Of a stretch of 64,000 nucleotides of DNA, positions 21,415 to 32,512 are shown one piece after another. The notes below the pieces were generated by a model that saw only the letters and a list, made by a program, of their open reading frames with translations, did not search any database and was not told the origin of the DNA. Source of the DNA: Pycnopodia helianthoides (taxonomy: Eukaryota; Echinodermata; Asteroidea; Forcipulatida; Asteriidae). The translations under genes were made by a program, and so were the position numbers. Location: the NCBI GenBank assembly GCA_032158295.1, contig CM063262.1:10177977-10241976 (forward strand), in the 5' to 3' direction. How positions within the stretch are numbered: the stretch's first letter is position 1; each line of letters opens with the position of its first letter.

Positions 21415-22052
21415 AAATTACTGTTCCACCTATTACTGTTCTCTATTTTTGTACTTAAATATTTATACTGTTTTTCATATATATGTATTTTCTTTATTGT
21501 ATATACAATCTTAAACTTTGGTTATCCCACGTTTTTCTTTTTCGCTTTTCATAATGTTCATTTTTCATTGTAATGTTTTTTAAAGGAACATTACAGAATT
21601 GGTAAGAAAAAAACTTGTAAAATATACTTTTGATCACAGATTTACATAAAAATTACACGGTCTAATGATGTCGATAGTAGAAAACATCCCTTGAAATATT
21701 TCTGTCTGAAATGCCATATTTGATGAGAAATGAATAAACTAATTTTCCGATTGGAGTTTATCGCTCAGTGAGCGTTTTATTCATTTGTTGAATCTATACG
21801 ATTTCATGCAAATGTGTACTCGGTTTTTCACTATTTTTTCGTGACCCAGATGGCCGATCGATCTCAAATTTCTACAGGTTTGTCAGTTTATGTATATGGT
21901 GGATTACATTAAGTGCTTACACTGCCAGCAACTGTTTGGTACAAAACCAATTCTGTAATGTTCCTTTTAATGAATGTAAATTATGTCGCAATTCAGCTGT
22001 ATGCTGCTATGATATTTTTAATAAACCATAAACCATAAACCATAAACCATAC
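21415..22052 (+). mobile_element. LINE-like 3' tail split by a TTAA-1 element, ending in (AAACCAT)n
   Basis: T-rich sequence at 21415-21579 and the stretch 21971-22022 (CGCAATTCAGCTGTATGCTGC, then AATAAA) resemble the 3' UTR of the LINE at 58800-58930. It ends in four or so AAACCAT repeats at 22022-22052. A TTAA-1 copy (21580-21970) interrupts it. No coding part remains. Confidence 0.5.
21580..21970 (-). mobile_element. TTAA-1 MITE inserted in a LINE tail
   Basis: Full copy, reverse orientation, with TTAA at both ends. Confidence 0.9.
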
Positions 22053-22602
22053 ACCGAAACAGCTGTCGGAGGCACTCAACAGCAAACGACTGTTTAATGA
22101 AATCGAGTTGTTTTTAGTAGTTCAAGGCAATAGTTTGACAATGGAAAGTGTTCTGGGGACTGTGTGAAAATCAAGCGTGCGTGCATAATGCTTTGTTTAT
22201 CAAAACATCAGCCACCATCGATAACAGTACTGCAATGTCTCATCCTTGACAATCAAAAGGGCATTAAATGAGAAAAATGCGTAAACAGTAAATCAAAATC
22301 CATAAATGAATGTTTTTCTTAGAAAAATTAATGTTCCTTGTAGCCAAGTAACTTTGCAGACTACTCTTGGATGGACAATAAACTCCATTTACCAGGAGCT
22401 CAACATTTTGCATAAGAAAATTTATAAAAGCCATACAAATTACACAAACGACCTTATTCTACTGAATAAGCTGACGAAGCGGTTGTTTACTTTACTTGTA
22501 GCCATAAGATAAACAGGTTTCGCATTGGCTAAAATGATATACAAACAAAATATGTTATTGAATGTTGATAGTTAATTTATGGGTGACATCATGCAACCTA
22601 CA
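22053..22602. other. No feature recognised
   Basis: AT-rich intergenic sequence following the AAACCAT repeats. Confidence 0.5.
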
Positions 22603-23274
22603 TTAAAGGTGTTATACAGGATTGGTAGAGCTGACAAAAAAGTCGCAGTTTGGCGTTGAACAAAGAAAAATTTGCTAGAGCGGGATTTGAACCAACGACC
22701 TCCAGATTAACGTACCGGAGCTGTACCATTTAGCTATCTAGCCCTATGTTGGCGGTCTCCCTATTTTGTCAATATCTTTGTTCGGGGGTGCCAGTCAGAA
22801 GCCATGCAACCGTTAACTGCCGTGTAGCTCAGGGATCACACCCAAGTTTACGATACAACCTGGGAAGCGGCAGCCACGGGATCACCTTGAGGGGATGCGA
22901 CTTCTTTATTTATTTTAAATGTCAAGTATTGAACCACAAGGGAAACTGACCGGGTAAATTTCAAATAGTTTGGGGTTGAACAAAGAAAAATAGTCGCAGT
23001 GTTCATGTTTTGTGTGATCGAACATGAAATGACAACCCTGTGAAAATTTGTGCATAATCAGTTGTGTGAGTAGGGAGAAAATAGTGAACAAACCACGTGC
23101 AATTTTCACACTTGTCCTTAATTTTGAGTTCACAACCGAAATCAGCTGTTGCGTTTTTGTGGGTATTCAGATACAGTTTTTGTCGAATCTGACTTCATTT
23201 CAGGGGAAATGTTTCACACACAAAAATATTCGAGTATGAACTTCATAATCAGTAAGCTTTCAGACTAAAATTAA
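22603..23274 (+). mobile_element. TTAA-4 MITE interrupted by a SINE-like insert
   Basis: Begins TTAA-AGGTGTTATACAGGATTGG. The element resumes at 23001 after the insert 22650-22991 and runs up to the TTAA-2 copy at 23271. Confidence 0.7.
22650..22991 (-). mobile_element. SINE-like insert with a tRNA-like head
   Basis: Flanked by AGTCGCAGT at 22641-22649 and 22992-23000, and just inside by a direct repeat (TTGGSGTTGAACAAAGAAAA). The minus strand of 22672-22745 has a tRNA-like A box (TAGCTAAATGG), B box (GGTTCAAATCC) and a 6-bp GCTAGA/TCTAGC acceptor pairing. Confidence 0.65.
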
Positions 23275-23562
23275 TGGCACTGGACACTATTGGTAATTAC
23301 TCAAAATAATTGTTAGCATAAAAACTTACTTGGTAAGGAGCAATGGAGAGCTGTTGATAGTATACAAAATTGTAATAAACGGCTCCCTCTGAAGTAACAT
23401 AGTTTTTGAGAAAGAAGTAATTTCTCAGTAAAATATTTGAATTGATTTCGACGACCAATTGAGTTCAAATTTTCACAGGTTTGTTATTTTGTGCGTATGT
23501 TGAGATACACCAAGTGAGAAGACTGGTCTTTGACAATTACCAAAGGTGTCCAGTGTCTTTAA
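23271..23562 (+). mobile_element. TTAA-2 MITE, internally deleted
   Basis: Ends GGCACTGGACACTATTGG and GGTGTCCAGTGTC, with TTAA on both sides. Lacks the central palindrome found in the other copies. Confidence 0.85.
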
Positions 23563-23734
23563 ACAAGAAGTTATTAGAAGTTCAGTATTTTCAGAAGTTG
23601 ATTAGGTTTCCCCGTGAATAAAAACAAAAATGTCGGTCTAGTTCTTATGAAAAATGATATGTCAAAAAACTACGGAGCTCTGGAAGTGTCATCCCACTCT
23701 ATGAGATCCTAAGATAGTTATTATCATCCGTCAT

Positions 23735-24495
23735 AACCGAATATCTAGTAATGTCGACATCCTAATGAAAAAACATATCGTCATCCCGAGATAAATATAT
23801 AGTAATGTCGACATCGTAAAGAAAAACTTGTCGTTTTCCTGAGATAAAAATATATAGCAATGTCGACATAAACCAAAACGTATTATCATCTCGATATAAA
23901 TATAAATGAATGTCGACATCCTATAAATAAAAACATATCGTCATCCCAAGATAAATATCTAGTAATGTCGACAACGTAAAGAAAAACATCTCGTTTTCCT
24001 GAGGTAAATATCTAGCAATGTCGACATAAACAAAAACGTATAATCATCCCAACATAACTTTATAGGAATGTCGACATCCTAAAAAAACATTTCGTCTTCC
24101 CGAGATAAATATCTAGTAAAGTCGACATAAACAAAAAAGTATACTCATCTCGATATAAATAAATAGTAATGTCGACATCCTATACATAAAAACATACCGT
24201 CATTCTTAGATAAATACCTAGTAATGTCGACATAAACAAAAACGTTTACTCATCTCGATAAATATATAGGATTGTCGACATCACATAAATAAAAACATAC
24301 CGTCATCCCGAGATAAATATCTAGTAATGTCGACATAAACAAAAACGTTTACTCATCTCGATAAATATAAAGGATTGTCGACATCACATAAATAAAAACA
24401 TAACGTCATCCCGAGATAAATATCTAGTAATGTCGACATCCTAAAGAAAAACATGTCGTCTTCCTGAGATAACTATCAGGCAGTGTCGACATAAA
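23735..24495. repeat. Minisatellite, about 15 units of about 52 bp with TGTCGACAT
   Basis: GTCGACA occurs 15 times between about 23754 and 24490, mean spacing near 52 bp. Two unit types alternate in part: ...GTCGACATCCTAAAG... and ...GTCGACATAAACAAAAACG.... Each contains a GAGATAAATATCTAG-type segment. A lone relative, CATCCCGAGATAATTATCTC, lies at 9087-9106. Confidence 0.92.
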
Positions 24496-24686
24496 CACTG
24501 TGTGCCATATTGTATGATTGTATAACATCAAAGGTGCAATTTCCCGATTTATTTTTGCCTCACTATACTTCTTATTACATATCAAACTACGGTCACAGGC
24601 GGTTAGAACGACCATCCTGTTATTGCGGGGTTACTTCAGTAATAAAGGATTCAATTATACCATAATTTTGAGATAGAAGGTCATCA

Positions 24687-25511
24687 TTAAAGGTAGGGTC
24701 GTAGATTGGTTTCTATCAACGTAATGCTGATTTATGTGCAAATTGTAAAGAAAAATACAATAAAAGTCACATGTGAAAGTTTAAAGGAACATTACAGAAT
24801 TGTTTTTGCTAACAAAACAGTTGCTGGCAGTGTAAGCACTTTATGTAATCTACCATATACATAAACTGACAAATCTGTAGAAGTTTGAGATCGATCGGCC
24901 ATCTGGGTCACGAGAAAATAGTGAAATTACACATTTTGCATGAAATCGTATAGATTCAACAAATGAATAAAACGCTCACTGAGCGATAAACTCCAATCGG
25001 AAAATTAGTTTATTCATTTCTCATCAAATATGGCATTTCAGACAGAAATATTTTAAGGGATGTTTTCTACTATCATCATCATTAGACCGTGTAAGTTTTA
25101 TGTAAATCTGTGATCAAAAAGTATATTTTACAAGTTTTTTTCTTACCAATTCTGTAATGTTCCTTTAAGCTGATTACAGTGTCTACTTGCTGAGAAAACA
25201 GCAAAATAAATCACTGTATTCTGACGAGAACGTCGAATCCATCCACGTTTAGCGAGGTGACAGCGGGTACCAACTGCATCTCTGACCACATTCGTAGATG
25301 GACACCGGCCCTCAGAAATCTGAGAAACGATTCATGGATGAATTGATTCTCAGATTCAAATGTTTTGGGGGTGAAAAATTATCCAAACCATATTACTTCG
25401 AAGGGAATCTTTTCTCAAAATAGTTCATAGTATCAACGGCTGCAGTGCCAAGTAAGTCTTTTAAGGAAATTAATTGACGGAGTACTTACCAATTTATGAC
25501 CCTACCTTTAA
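24687..25511. mobile_element. TTAA-flanked element (AGGTAGGGTC ends) hosting a TTAA-1 copy
   Basis: Ends TTAA-AGGTAGGGTC and GACCCTACC-TTTAA. The interior at 25169-25500 includes a GATTCTCAGATTC-type hairpin. The right half is repeated at 27649-27991 as part of the segmental duplication. Confidence 0.65.
24781..25168 (+). mobile_element. TTAA-1 MITE inside another TTAA element, duplication copy 1
   Basis: Full copy inserted at a TTAA of the larger element 24687-25511. Confidence 0.9.
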
Positions 25512-25896
25512 AGGAACAATACAGAATTGGTAAGAAATATACTTTTTGATCACAGATTTACATAAAACTTACAAGGGCTAATGATAATGATAGTAGAAAA
25601 CATCCCTTAAAATATTTCTGTCTGAAACGCCATATTTGATGAGAAATGAATAAACTAAATTTCCGATTGGAGTTCATCGCTCAGTGAGCGTTTTTTTTTT
25701 TCTTCATTTTGTTGAATCTATATGATTTCATGCAAATGTGTAATCGGTTTTTCACTATTTTCTCGTGACCCAGACGGCCGATCGATCTCAAACTTCTACA
25801 GATTTGTCAGTTTATGTATATGGTGGATTACATAACGTGCTTACACTGCCAGCAACTGTTTTGTTAGCAAAAACCAATTCTGTAATATTCCTTTAA
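25508..25896 (-). mobile_element. TTAA-1 MITE at the terminal TTAA of its neighbour, copy 1
   Basis: Full reverse copy sharing its left TTAA with the right end of the element 24687-25511. It has a T-run at 25692-25703 and slightly diverged termini (AGGAACAATACAG). Confidence 0.9.
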
Positions 25897-25999
25897 ATGC
25901 TGTATTTCTTATGTTTTATCCCGTGAGTCCCTGTTTCCGTTATTTCACTATTTTGATGGTCTGTTAGGCTTCCGTAGAAAACCGCACTTAAGTACTTTA

Positions 26000-26460
26000 A
26001 CTCATCAGTTGTGTCACCATTGCCAATAGTGTACCTTCGCTTGATTCAAAGAGTACACCCGACAGTACTTTGTCAACATTGTCAAGTTGCACCTTTGCTT
26101 TGTTCAAAGAGAGTCTATAATAGTAATTTTGCTAACTTGAAAAATGGTGTAATTTTTTTCGTATTCAAAGACACATTTATACCTGCAGTATTGCCAATAT
26201 TTCCAATGGAATTACCTTTCCTTGATTCAAAGTGCCAGCTTAGTGCTACAGCAGTTTTGCCAACAGTTCTTAAATATTGTACTTTATCTTGATTGAAAGA
26301 CACAGCGTTTAGTCCTAATAAGCAACAGTAATGTCAGCATTGTCTGTGAGTTACCTGTTCTTTATTCATGGAGGGTCAGCTTACTCCTGCAGCAGTACTG
26401 CCACTATTTCAAATACTGTACTTTATTTTGATTCAGAGACATCGAGCATATTTGTGTGGA
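26000..26460. repeat. Degenerate tandem repeat inside the duplicated segment
   Basis: Repeated TTGATTCAAAG followed by a TACTTTGTCAACATTGTC-like block at roughly 65-90-bp spacing. Repeated again at 28480-28940. Non-coding in appearance. Confidence 0.65.
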
Positions 26461-27132
26461 TCATTGTATTCTATTTTTAAAACATCTTTCTAACCATTAG
26501 CATTTTATAACAAACGGTTTACAAACGCTTTGTATGGACCAACTCGACCGATCCAAGGCAACGTGTATCTTTAAGTTTAGAAAACATCAAAATAGACTAT
26601 GAGTTACTTTTTTCCCCTTAAATCTAAGAACTTCCGTCAACATTTTCAAATCAGCTTGATTACAAAAACAGCGGACACACCAGAGTGTGCACACAGCTCT
26701 GTGGTTCATACCCTCTGTGGATATTCCTTTGTTCTGTACACTCTTAAGGAAAATCCTTACTCTTCAATACTATTTAAAAAAACACTGTGTGGACGTGTGT
26801 AAGTCCACATAGTGTTTAAAGTTTCTACATTATGTGGACCTCTTTTGTTCTCAGGTCCACACTTCGTATGTAGCGTTTAAATCCCAGTGACATTTTTCCA
26901 CATCGATACAAAGTTGTGCGGAGTGGAAAAAACATTGGGAATTGAAACATTTTTCAAGATCAGGGCCCACACAATACTGCTTCACAATTTTCTTCTAAGC
27001 AAAAAACATACAGGACACCAGTCACAGACGGCACATAAGACATGTTCTTTCAGCTGGTAACATTAATCTGGTAAGCATATTGATTTGTGCTGAGCTACTT
27101 TTTGTGCTTATATAAACAGCTTTATAAAAAAT

Positions 27133-27251
27133 GAATACCCACAAAAACGCAACAGCTGATTTCGGTTGTGAACTCAAAATTAAGGACAAGTGTGAAAATT
27201 GCACGTGGTTTGTTCACTATTTTCTCCCTACACACACACCTGATTAAGCAG
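27133..27251 (-). repeat. 119-bp spacer between duplicates, inverse copy of 23050-23166
   Basis: Almost exact reverse complement of part of the TTAA-4 element at 23050-23166, including CAACAGCTGATTTCGG. Confidence 0.85.
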
Positions 27252-27259
27252 GTGAAAGT

Positions 27260-27648
27260 TTAAAGGAACGTTACAGAATTGTTTTTTGCTAACAAAACAG
27301 TTGCTGGCAGTGTAAGCACTTTATGTAATCTACCATATACATAAACTGACAAATCTGTAGAAGTTTGAGATCGATCGGCCATCTGGGTCACGAGAAAATA
27401 GTGAAATTACACATTTTGCATGAAATCGTATAGATTCAACAAATGAATAAAACGCTCACTGAGCGATAAACTCCAATCGGAAAATTAGTTTATTAATTTC
27501 TCATCAAATATGGCATTTCAGACAGAAATATTTCAAGGGATGTTTTCTACTATCATCATCATTAGACCGTGTAAGTTTTATGTAAATCTGTGATCAAAAA
27601 GTATATTTTACAAGTTTTTTTCTTACCAATTCTGTAATGTTCCTTTAA
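27260..27648 (+). mobile_element. TTAA-1 MITE, duplication copy 2
   Basis: Near-identical to 24781-25168; part of the 2.36-kb duplication. Confidence 0.9.
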
Positions 27649-27987
27649 GCTGACTACAGTGTCTACTTGCTGAGAAAACAGCAAAATAAATCACTGTATT
27701 CTGACGAGAACGTCGAATCCATCCACGTTTAGCGAGGTGACAGCGGGTACCAACTGCATCTCTGACCACATTCGTAGATGGACACCGGCCCTCAGAAATC
27801 TGAGAAACGATTCATGGATGAATTGATTCTCAGATTCAAATGTTTTTGGGGTGAAAAATTATCCAAACCATATTACTTCGAAGGGAATCTTTTCTCAAAA
27901 TAGTTCATAGTATCAACGGCTGCAGTGCCAAGTAAGTCTTTTAAGGAAATTAATTGACGGAGTACTTACCAATTTATGACCCTACCT

Positions 27988-28377
27988 TTAAAGGAACAAT
28001 ACAGAATTGGTAAGAAATATACTTTTTGATCACAGATTTACATAAAACTTACAAGGGCTAATGATAATGATAGTAGAAAACATCCCTTAAAATATTTCTG
28101 TCTGAAACGCCATATTTGATGAGAAATGAATAAACTAAATTTCCGATTGGAGTTCATCGCTCAGTGAGCGTTTTTTTTTTTTCTTCATTTTGTTGAATCT
28201 ATATGATTTCATGCAAATGTGTAATCGGTTTTTCACTATTTTCTCGTGACCCAGACGGCCGATCGATCTCAAACTTCTACAGATTTGTCAGTTTATGTAT
28301 ATGGTGGATTACATAACGTGCTTACACTGCCAGCAACTGTTTTGTTAGCAAAAACCAATTCTGTAATATTCCTTTAA
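27988..28377 (-). mobile_element. TTAA-1 MITE, duplication copy 2
   Basis: Near-identical to 25508-25896, differing by one base in the T-run. Confidence 0.9.
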
Positions 28378-29630
28378 ATGCTGTGTTTCTTATGTTTTAT
28401 CCCGTGAGTCAATGTTTCCGTGTATTTCACTATTTTGATGGTCTGTTAGGCTTCCGTAGAAAACCGCACTTAAGTACTTTAACTCATCAGTTGTGTCACC
28501 ATTGCCAATAGTGTACCTTCGCTTGATTCAAAGAGTACACCCGACAGTACTTTGTCAACATTGTCAAGTTGCACCTTTGCTTTGTTCAAAGAGAGTCTAT
28601 AATAGTAATTTTGCTAACTTGAAAAATGGTGTAATTTTTTTCGTATTCAAAGACACATTTATACCTGCAGTATTGCCAATATTTCCAATGGAATTACCTT
28701 TCCTTGATTCAAAGTGCCAGCTTAGTGCTACAGCAGTTTTGCCAACAGTTCTTAAATATTGTACTTTATCTTGATTGAAAGACACAGCGTTTAGTCCTAA
28801 TAAGCAACAGTAATGTCAGCATTGTCTGTGAGTTACCTGTTCTTTATTCATGGAGGGTCAGCTTACTCCTGCAGCAGTACTGCCACTATTTCAAATACTG
28901 TACTTTATCTTGATTCAGAGACATCGAGCATATTTGTGTGGATCATTGTATTCTAGTTTTAAAACATCTTTCTAACCATTAGCATTTTATAACAAACGGT
29001 TACAAACGCTTTGTATGGACCAACTCGACCGATCCAAGGCAACGTGTACCTTTAAGTTTGGAAAAAATCAAAATAGACTATGAGTTACTTGTTTTCTCCT
29101 TAAATCTAAGAACTTCCGTCAACATTTTCAAATCAGCTTGATTAAAAAAACAGCGGACACACCAGAATGTGCACACAGCTCTGTGGTTCATACCCTCTGT
29201 GGATATTCCTTTGTTCTGTACACTTAAGGAAAATCCTTACTCTTCAATACTATTTAAAAAAAAACACTGTGTGGACGTGTGTAAGTCCACATAGTGTTTA
29301 AAGTTTCTACATTATGTGGACCTCTTTTGTTCTCAGGTCCACACTTCGTATGTAGCGTTTAAATCCCAGTGACATTTTTCCACATCGATACAAAGTTGTG
29401 CGGAGTGGAAAAAACATTGGGAATTGAAACATTTTTCAAGATCAGGGCCCACACAATACTGCTTCACAATTTTCTTCTAAGCAAAAAACATACAGGACAC
29501 CAGTCACAGACGGCACATAAGACATGTTCTTTCAGCTGGTAACATTAATCTGGTAAGCATATTGATTTGTGCTGAGCTACTTTTTGTGCTTATATAAACA
29601 GCTTTATAAAAAATGCGCTGCGGTACCAGT

Positions 29631-30668
29631 TCAAATATTATTACAATCTCTTTGACACCTTCTTTCCTCTGCTGAGGATATTTCTTTGATTTGATCAGCC
29701 GGGTTTGCGACACCCTGAACCTCTGGCCTCTGTTTATGGTAATTTACTGGTCCCACAACCCCATCCTGGACCTTGACGTGGACCACGTCGTCATTTCCTA
29801 AATGATGTTGGTTCAGTTTATATGTGCTCTCCTTTACTTGGTGAGTCTTCAAGGATTTTTCGATCTTTTTCGCGGCCTTCTGTTGACTTGTTCCAATTGT
29901 GCTAATGACAACAGCGAAGAATGAGAGTCCGAAGATGTACCAAAACACAACCGCGACGTCGTAGATGATTTCTATCACCTCCGGGTGGTCTTTCTTCGAG
30001 TCGGCCGTGGCCACGAAATCACCGAACCCAATGGTCGTCAGCGTGATGAAACAGTAGTAGTGAGCGATCCGAAACGACCAGTCGTCCTCCAGGAACATGA
30101 ACAGGACGGCCGGGATGAGTACCAACACGGCGTAGCTGATGGACGCCACGATGAGCCACATCACGAAGCGTCGGAACTGTCTCTGGGTGACCGAGCAGTA
30201 GTCGTGCAGGAGGTGGTCCAGTCCGTCGGTCAACTTCCGGAAGCCTTCCCGGTAGAACTCGCCCACCACGGACAGCAGCCACCCGAGGAGCGGAATGCCG
30301 AGCAGAGCGTACGCGATGCAGAAGTTCTGGCCGGCGTCTGTAATGGGCGCCAGTTTGCCGTATCCTATAGTGGTCACCACGGTGCCGGAGAAAAAGAAGG
30401 CGCTGCTGAAGTCCCAGTGACTCTTGCTGGTCAGATTCAGTCTCGGGTCGATACCGGCGCGGTCTGCTTTTAAGATTTTCTCTATCAGCTCCTCTAGCCG
30501 CTCCTCGGTGAGGCAGTCTAATTCCGACAGCGCGGACTCCTTGTGGTCCCGCACGTCGCCGCGGGTCTTGGATTCTTCCGGCTGCTCCAGTGCCGAAAAA
30601 ACCAGCCCGCCGACGGCGAGGTACGCAATGAACGCCATGATCAAGAGTAGTAGCCGCCACCAGTTCAT
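29631..30668 (-). CDS. Two-pore-domain potassium channel, TREK/TALK-like, 345 aa
   Basis: One uninterrupted frame with the full K2P layout. TM1 is at about 4-26 and ends in SALEQP. An extracellular cap carries Cys52 (the usual inter-subunit disulfide position) and a sequon NLT at 78. The first pore filter is TTIGYG (99-104), followed by TM2 (about 114-137), TM3 (168-192), the second filter TTIGFGD (211-217) and TM4 (236-258). A basic segment AAKKIEKS follows TM4, where TREK-type channels are regulated. Two such subunits form a background K+ leak pore in the plasma membrane. SALEQP, and the CIAYALLGIPL stretch after the first filter, point to the TREK/TRAAK/TALK branch; the exact subtype is not resolved. 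The start is chosen because it lies directly before TM1. The frame is GC-rich against AT-rich flanks and intronless, which is unusual for this family. The stop codon lies 17 bases from the end of a duplicated segment. Confidence 0.95.
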   Translation of the reverse strand: MNWWRLLLLIMAFIAYLAVGGLVFSALEQPEESKTRGDVRDHKESALSELDCLTEERLEELIEKILKADRAGIDPRLNLTSKSHWDFSSAFFFSGTVVTTIGYGKLAPITDAGQNFCIAYALLGIPLLGWLLSVVGEFYREGFRKLTDGLDHLLHDYCSVTQRQFRRFVMWLIVASISYAVLVLIPAVLFMFLEDDWSFRIAHYYCFITLTTIGFGDFVATADSKKDHPEVIEIIYDVAVVFWYIFGLSFFAVVISTIGTSQQKAAKKIEKSLKTHQVKESTYKLNQHHLGNDDVVHVKVQDGVVGPVNYHKQRPEVQGVANPADQIKEISSAEERRCQRDCNNI

Positions 30669-31123
30669 GACTCCACTGTTTTCTGCTTGGAGACGCCAAA
30701 CAACTCACGGAAACGTTACTTTTTTCCCCCAGCTACCGTGCGCACAGGCTCCGAACCGCACAGACTATGTAGTTTCCCGTAATCGTCAACTGAGCTGAAG
30801 TCACCGACCTTCACATTAAAACACCTTATAATGACAAATAGCTCGTGTACTCACAGCGATATTAATGTCATCATGCGGCCCTGCATAACAGAGAGCTTGA
30901 ACGCACGTCCGAGTGAAGCTTGATGTTGCATTTTTGGTCGCCGGCGCTCGTCTACAAGTTTTCCCAGGAACACCCCTCTCTCTGCAGCCGGCGCGGCGGC
31001 CGTCAGTTTATCACGGAGACCTTCATCCATGGCAAGAGGAAAACGCGGTAAAATGAAACCGTGTAACCGGTTGAATGACTGCTCAATCGAGCGCGCGCAG
31101 TTGCGCCCACATTTCCAGCTAGT
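30669..31123 (-). promoter_or_regulatory. K2P 5' region, GC-rich
   Basis: The only non-repeat DNA upstream of the K2P start, richer in G+C and CpG than its surroundings (GCCGGCGCGGCGGCCG near 30987). It is the most likely place for the promoter. No TATA box is evident. Confidence 0.4.
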
Positions 31124-32056
31124 TTAAAGGGGCTATGTTGTGATCACACAGCAGGCCTGTGGCTAGTAGTCTGTACATGGAATTATGAACTCCATAACAT
31201 TCACCCAGTTATCGAACGGCGATTCCGGCCGCCCTTCGTTTATCATCTATGGATGGCGCGCGTGCGTGCAGTAACTGGGTGAGATTTCATTGTCGCACGC
31301 AGTGTGGTGGCGCCCATAGTGTTTTTGTACACATGAGGTTCGCTCGGCCCCAGCGGCCTATCCAGGACCGCTGGGATGGGCTAATCAGCTTGCACAGATT
31401 CTTGTTCAGGAAGTACGTCATGCGTGCAGTGTTTTCAGTGTGAGTGTGATGCATGATGGGACGGAGCATGGGACCGAGCATTAACGTTAACGATACGTTT
31501 GCCCATCCCAGCGCCTTGGTTTTAGGCAAGGCGCTGGGACGAGCGAACACATGAGGGGCAACATGCACCCGAGGCGAAGCCACGGGTGCCTCTTGCCTTC
31601 AAGGGTGTACACAAAACCATGGACTCGATCGTAGAGCGTGCAACAATCTTTTTTGTTATGCCATGGTAATAGATTCCTCTTCTTTTGTTTCCTCTTCGAA
31701 CATGATTACGATGAAACTGACAAAAACGTTGTTTCACTGTTCCCGAACTGCACATCGCACAAGGAACGCATACCAATTTACCTGGTGCCAGCATAATTAC
31801 AACCTCTAACCCGGGGCTATGTCTTATAATTGTACAAGGCGCTGGAAACGACCAACGGTGGGCACGATCAAGGTAATGTACCCCGTGGGGTACATTACCC
31901 ATGTTCCCCTGAGCCATGTATGTACACGCGTCTTTATAATCACATCACGTGATTGGTTTCCCGACCAAAACCAATTCACAATCTATGACCGTGGTATTAC
32001 ACAATTCCATGTACAGCCACAGGCCTGCAATGATCGTGACAGCACGGCCCCTTTGA
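31124..32056. mobile_element. AGGGGCT-ended inverted-repeat element carrying a MULE-like MITE
   Basis: Left TTTAAAGGGGCT, then CAGCAGGCCTGTGGCT. The right end is the inverse, ACAGCCACAGGCCTGC then GGCCCCTTTGA. It lies upstream of the K2P start. The element 31339-31547 is inserted in it. Partial relatives are at 20891-21010 and 35239-35471. Confidence 0.6.
31339..31547 (-). mobile_element. MULE-like MITE, copy 3, 9-bp target duplication CACATGAGG
   Basis: 209 bp, inverse orientation, with the perfect 9-bp repeat CACATGAGG at 31330-31338 and 31548-31556. A 9-bp duplication is typical of Mutator-like elements. Confidence 0.92.
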
Positions 32057-32125
32057 AGGGACTTGAAGTATAGCTGAATGTCATTCATTCAACCTGACAT
32101 GTTTAATTTATCCAGTAAACAACAG

Positions 32126-32512
32126 TTAAAGGAACATTACAGAATTGGTTTTTGCTAACAAAACAGTTGCTGGCAGTGTAAGCACTTTATGTAATCCACC
32201 ATATACATAAACTGACAAACCTGTAGAAGTTTGAGATCGATCGGCCATCTGGGTTACGATAAAAAATAGTGAAAAACCGATTACACATTTGCATGAAATC
32301 ATATAGGTTCAACAAATGAATAAAACGCTCACTGAGCGATAAACTCCAATTGGAATATTAGTTTATTCATTTCTCATCAAATATGGCATTTCAGACAGAA
32401 ATATTTCAGGGGATGTTTTCTACTATCATCATCATTAGACCGTGTAAGTTTTTCTGTAAATCTGTGATCAAAAGTATATTTTACAATTACCAATTCTGTA
32501 ATGTTCCTTTAA
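32126..32512 (+). mobile_element. TTAA-1 MITE, full copy
   Basis: TTAA and terminal repeats at both ends; a small deletion near 32486. Confidence 0.92.

Larger units (their letters stand above)
24773..27132. repeat. 2.36-kb segmental duplication, copy 1
   Basis: Matches 27252-29614 almost base for base, differing by single substitutions and 1-2-base indels. Contains two TTAA-1 copies, a degenerate tandem region (26000-26460), a short palindromic GTGTGGACGTGTGTAAGTCC segment (near 26783) and an end of the CATAGAGCTGCTTAAGC element. A 93-aa frame at 26011 recurs at 28493 only because of the duplication. Confidence 0.95.
27252..29614. repeat. 2.36-kb segmental duplication, copy 2
   Basis: Ends 17 bp from the stop codon of the K2P gene, so any 3' UTR of that gene runs into it. 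Confidence 0.95.

Noticed and set aside
23735..24495. Regularly spaced repeats resembling a CRISPR array
   Set aside because: The units are contiguous and diverge along their whole length, with no unique spacers and no cas genes. The setting is an intron-bearing animal genome, so it is a minisatellite.
26011..26292. 93-aa frame repeated identically at 28493-28774
   Set aside because: Its identity follows from the 2.36-kb duplication. The frame covers degenerate tandem repeat sequence with no protein motif.
29985..30473. 162-aa plus-strand frame, plus a 229-aa minus-strand frame at 30019-30708
   Set aside because: Both are shadows of the GC-rich K2P coding sequence in other frames.
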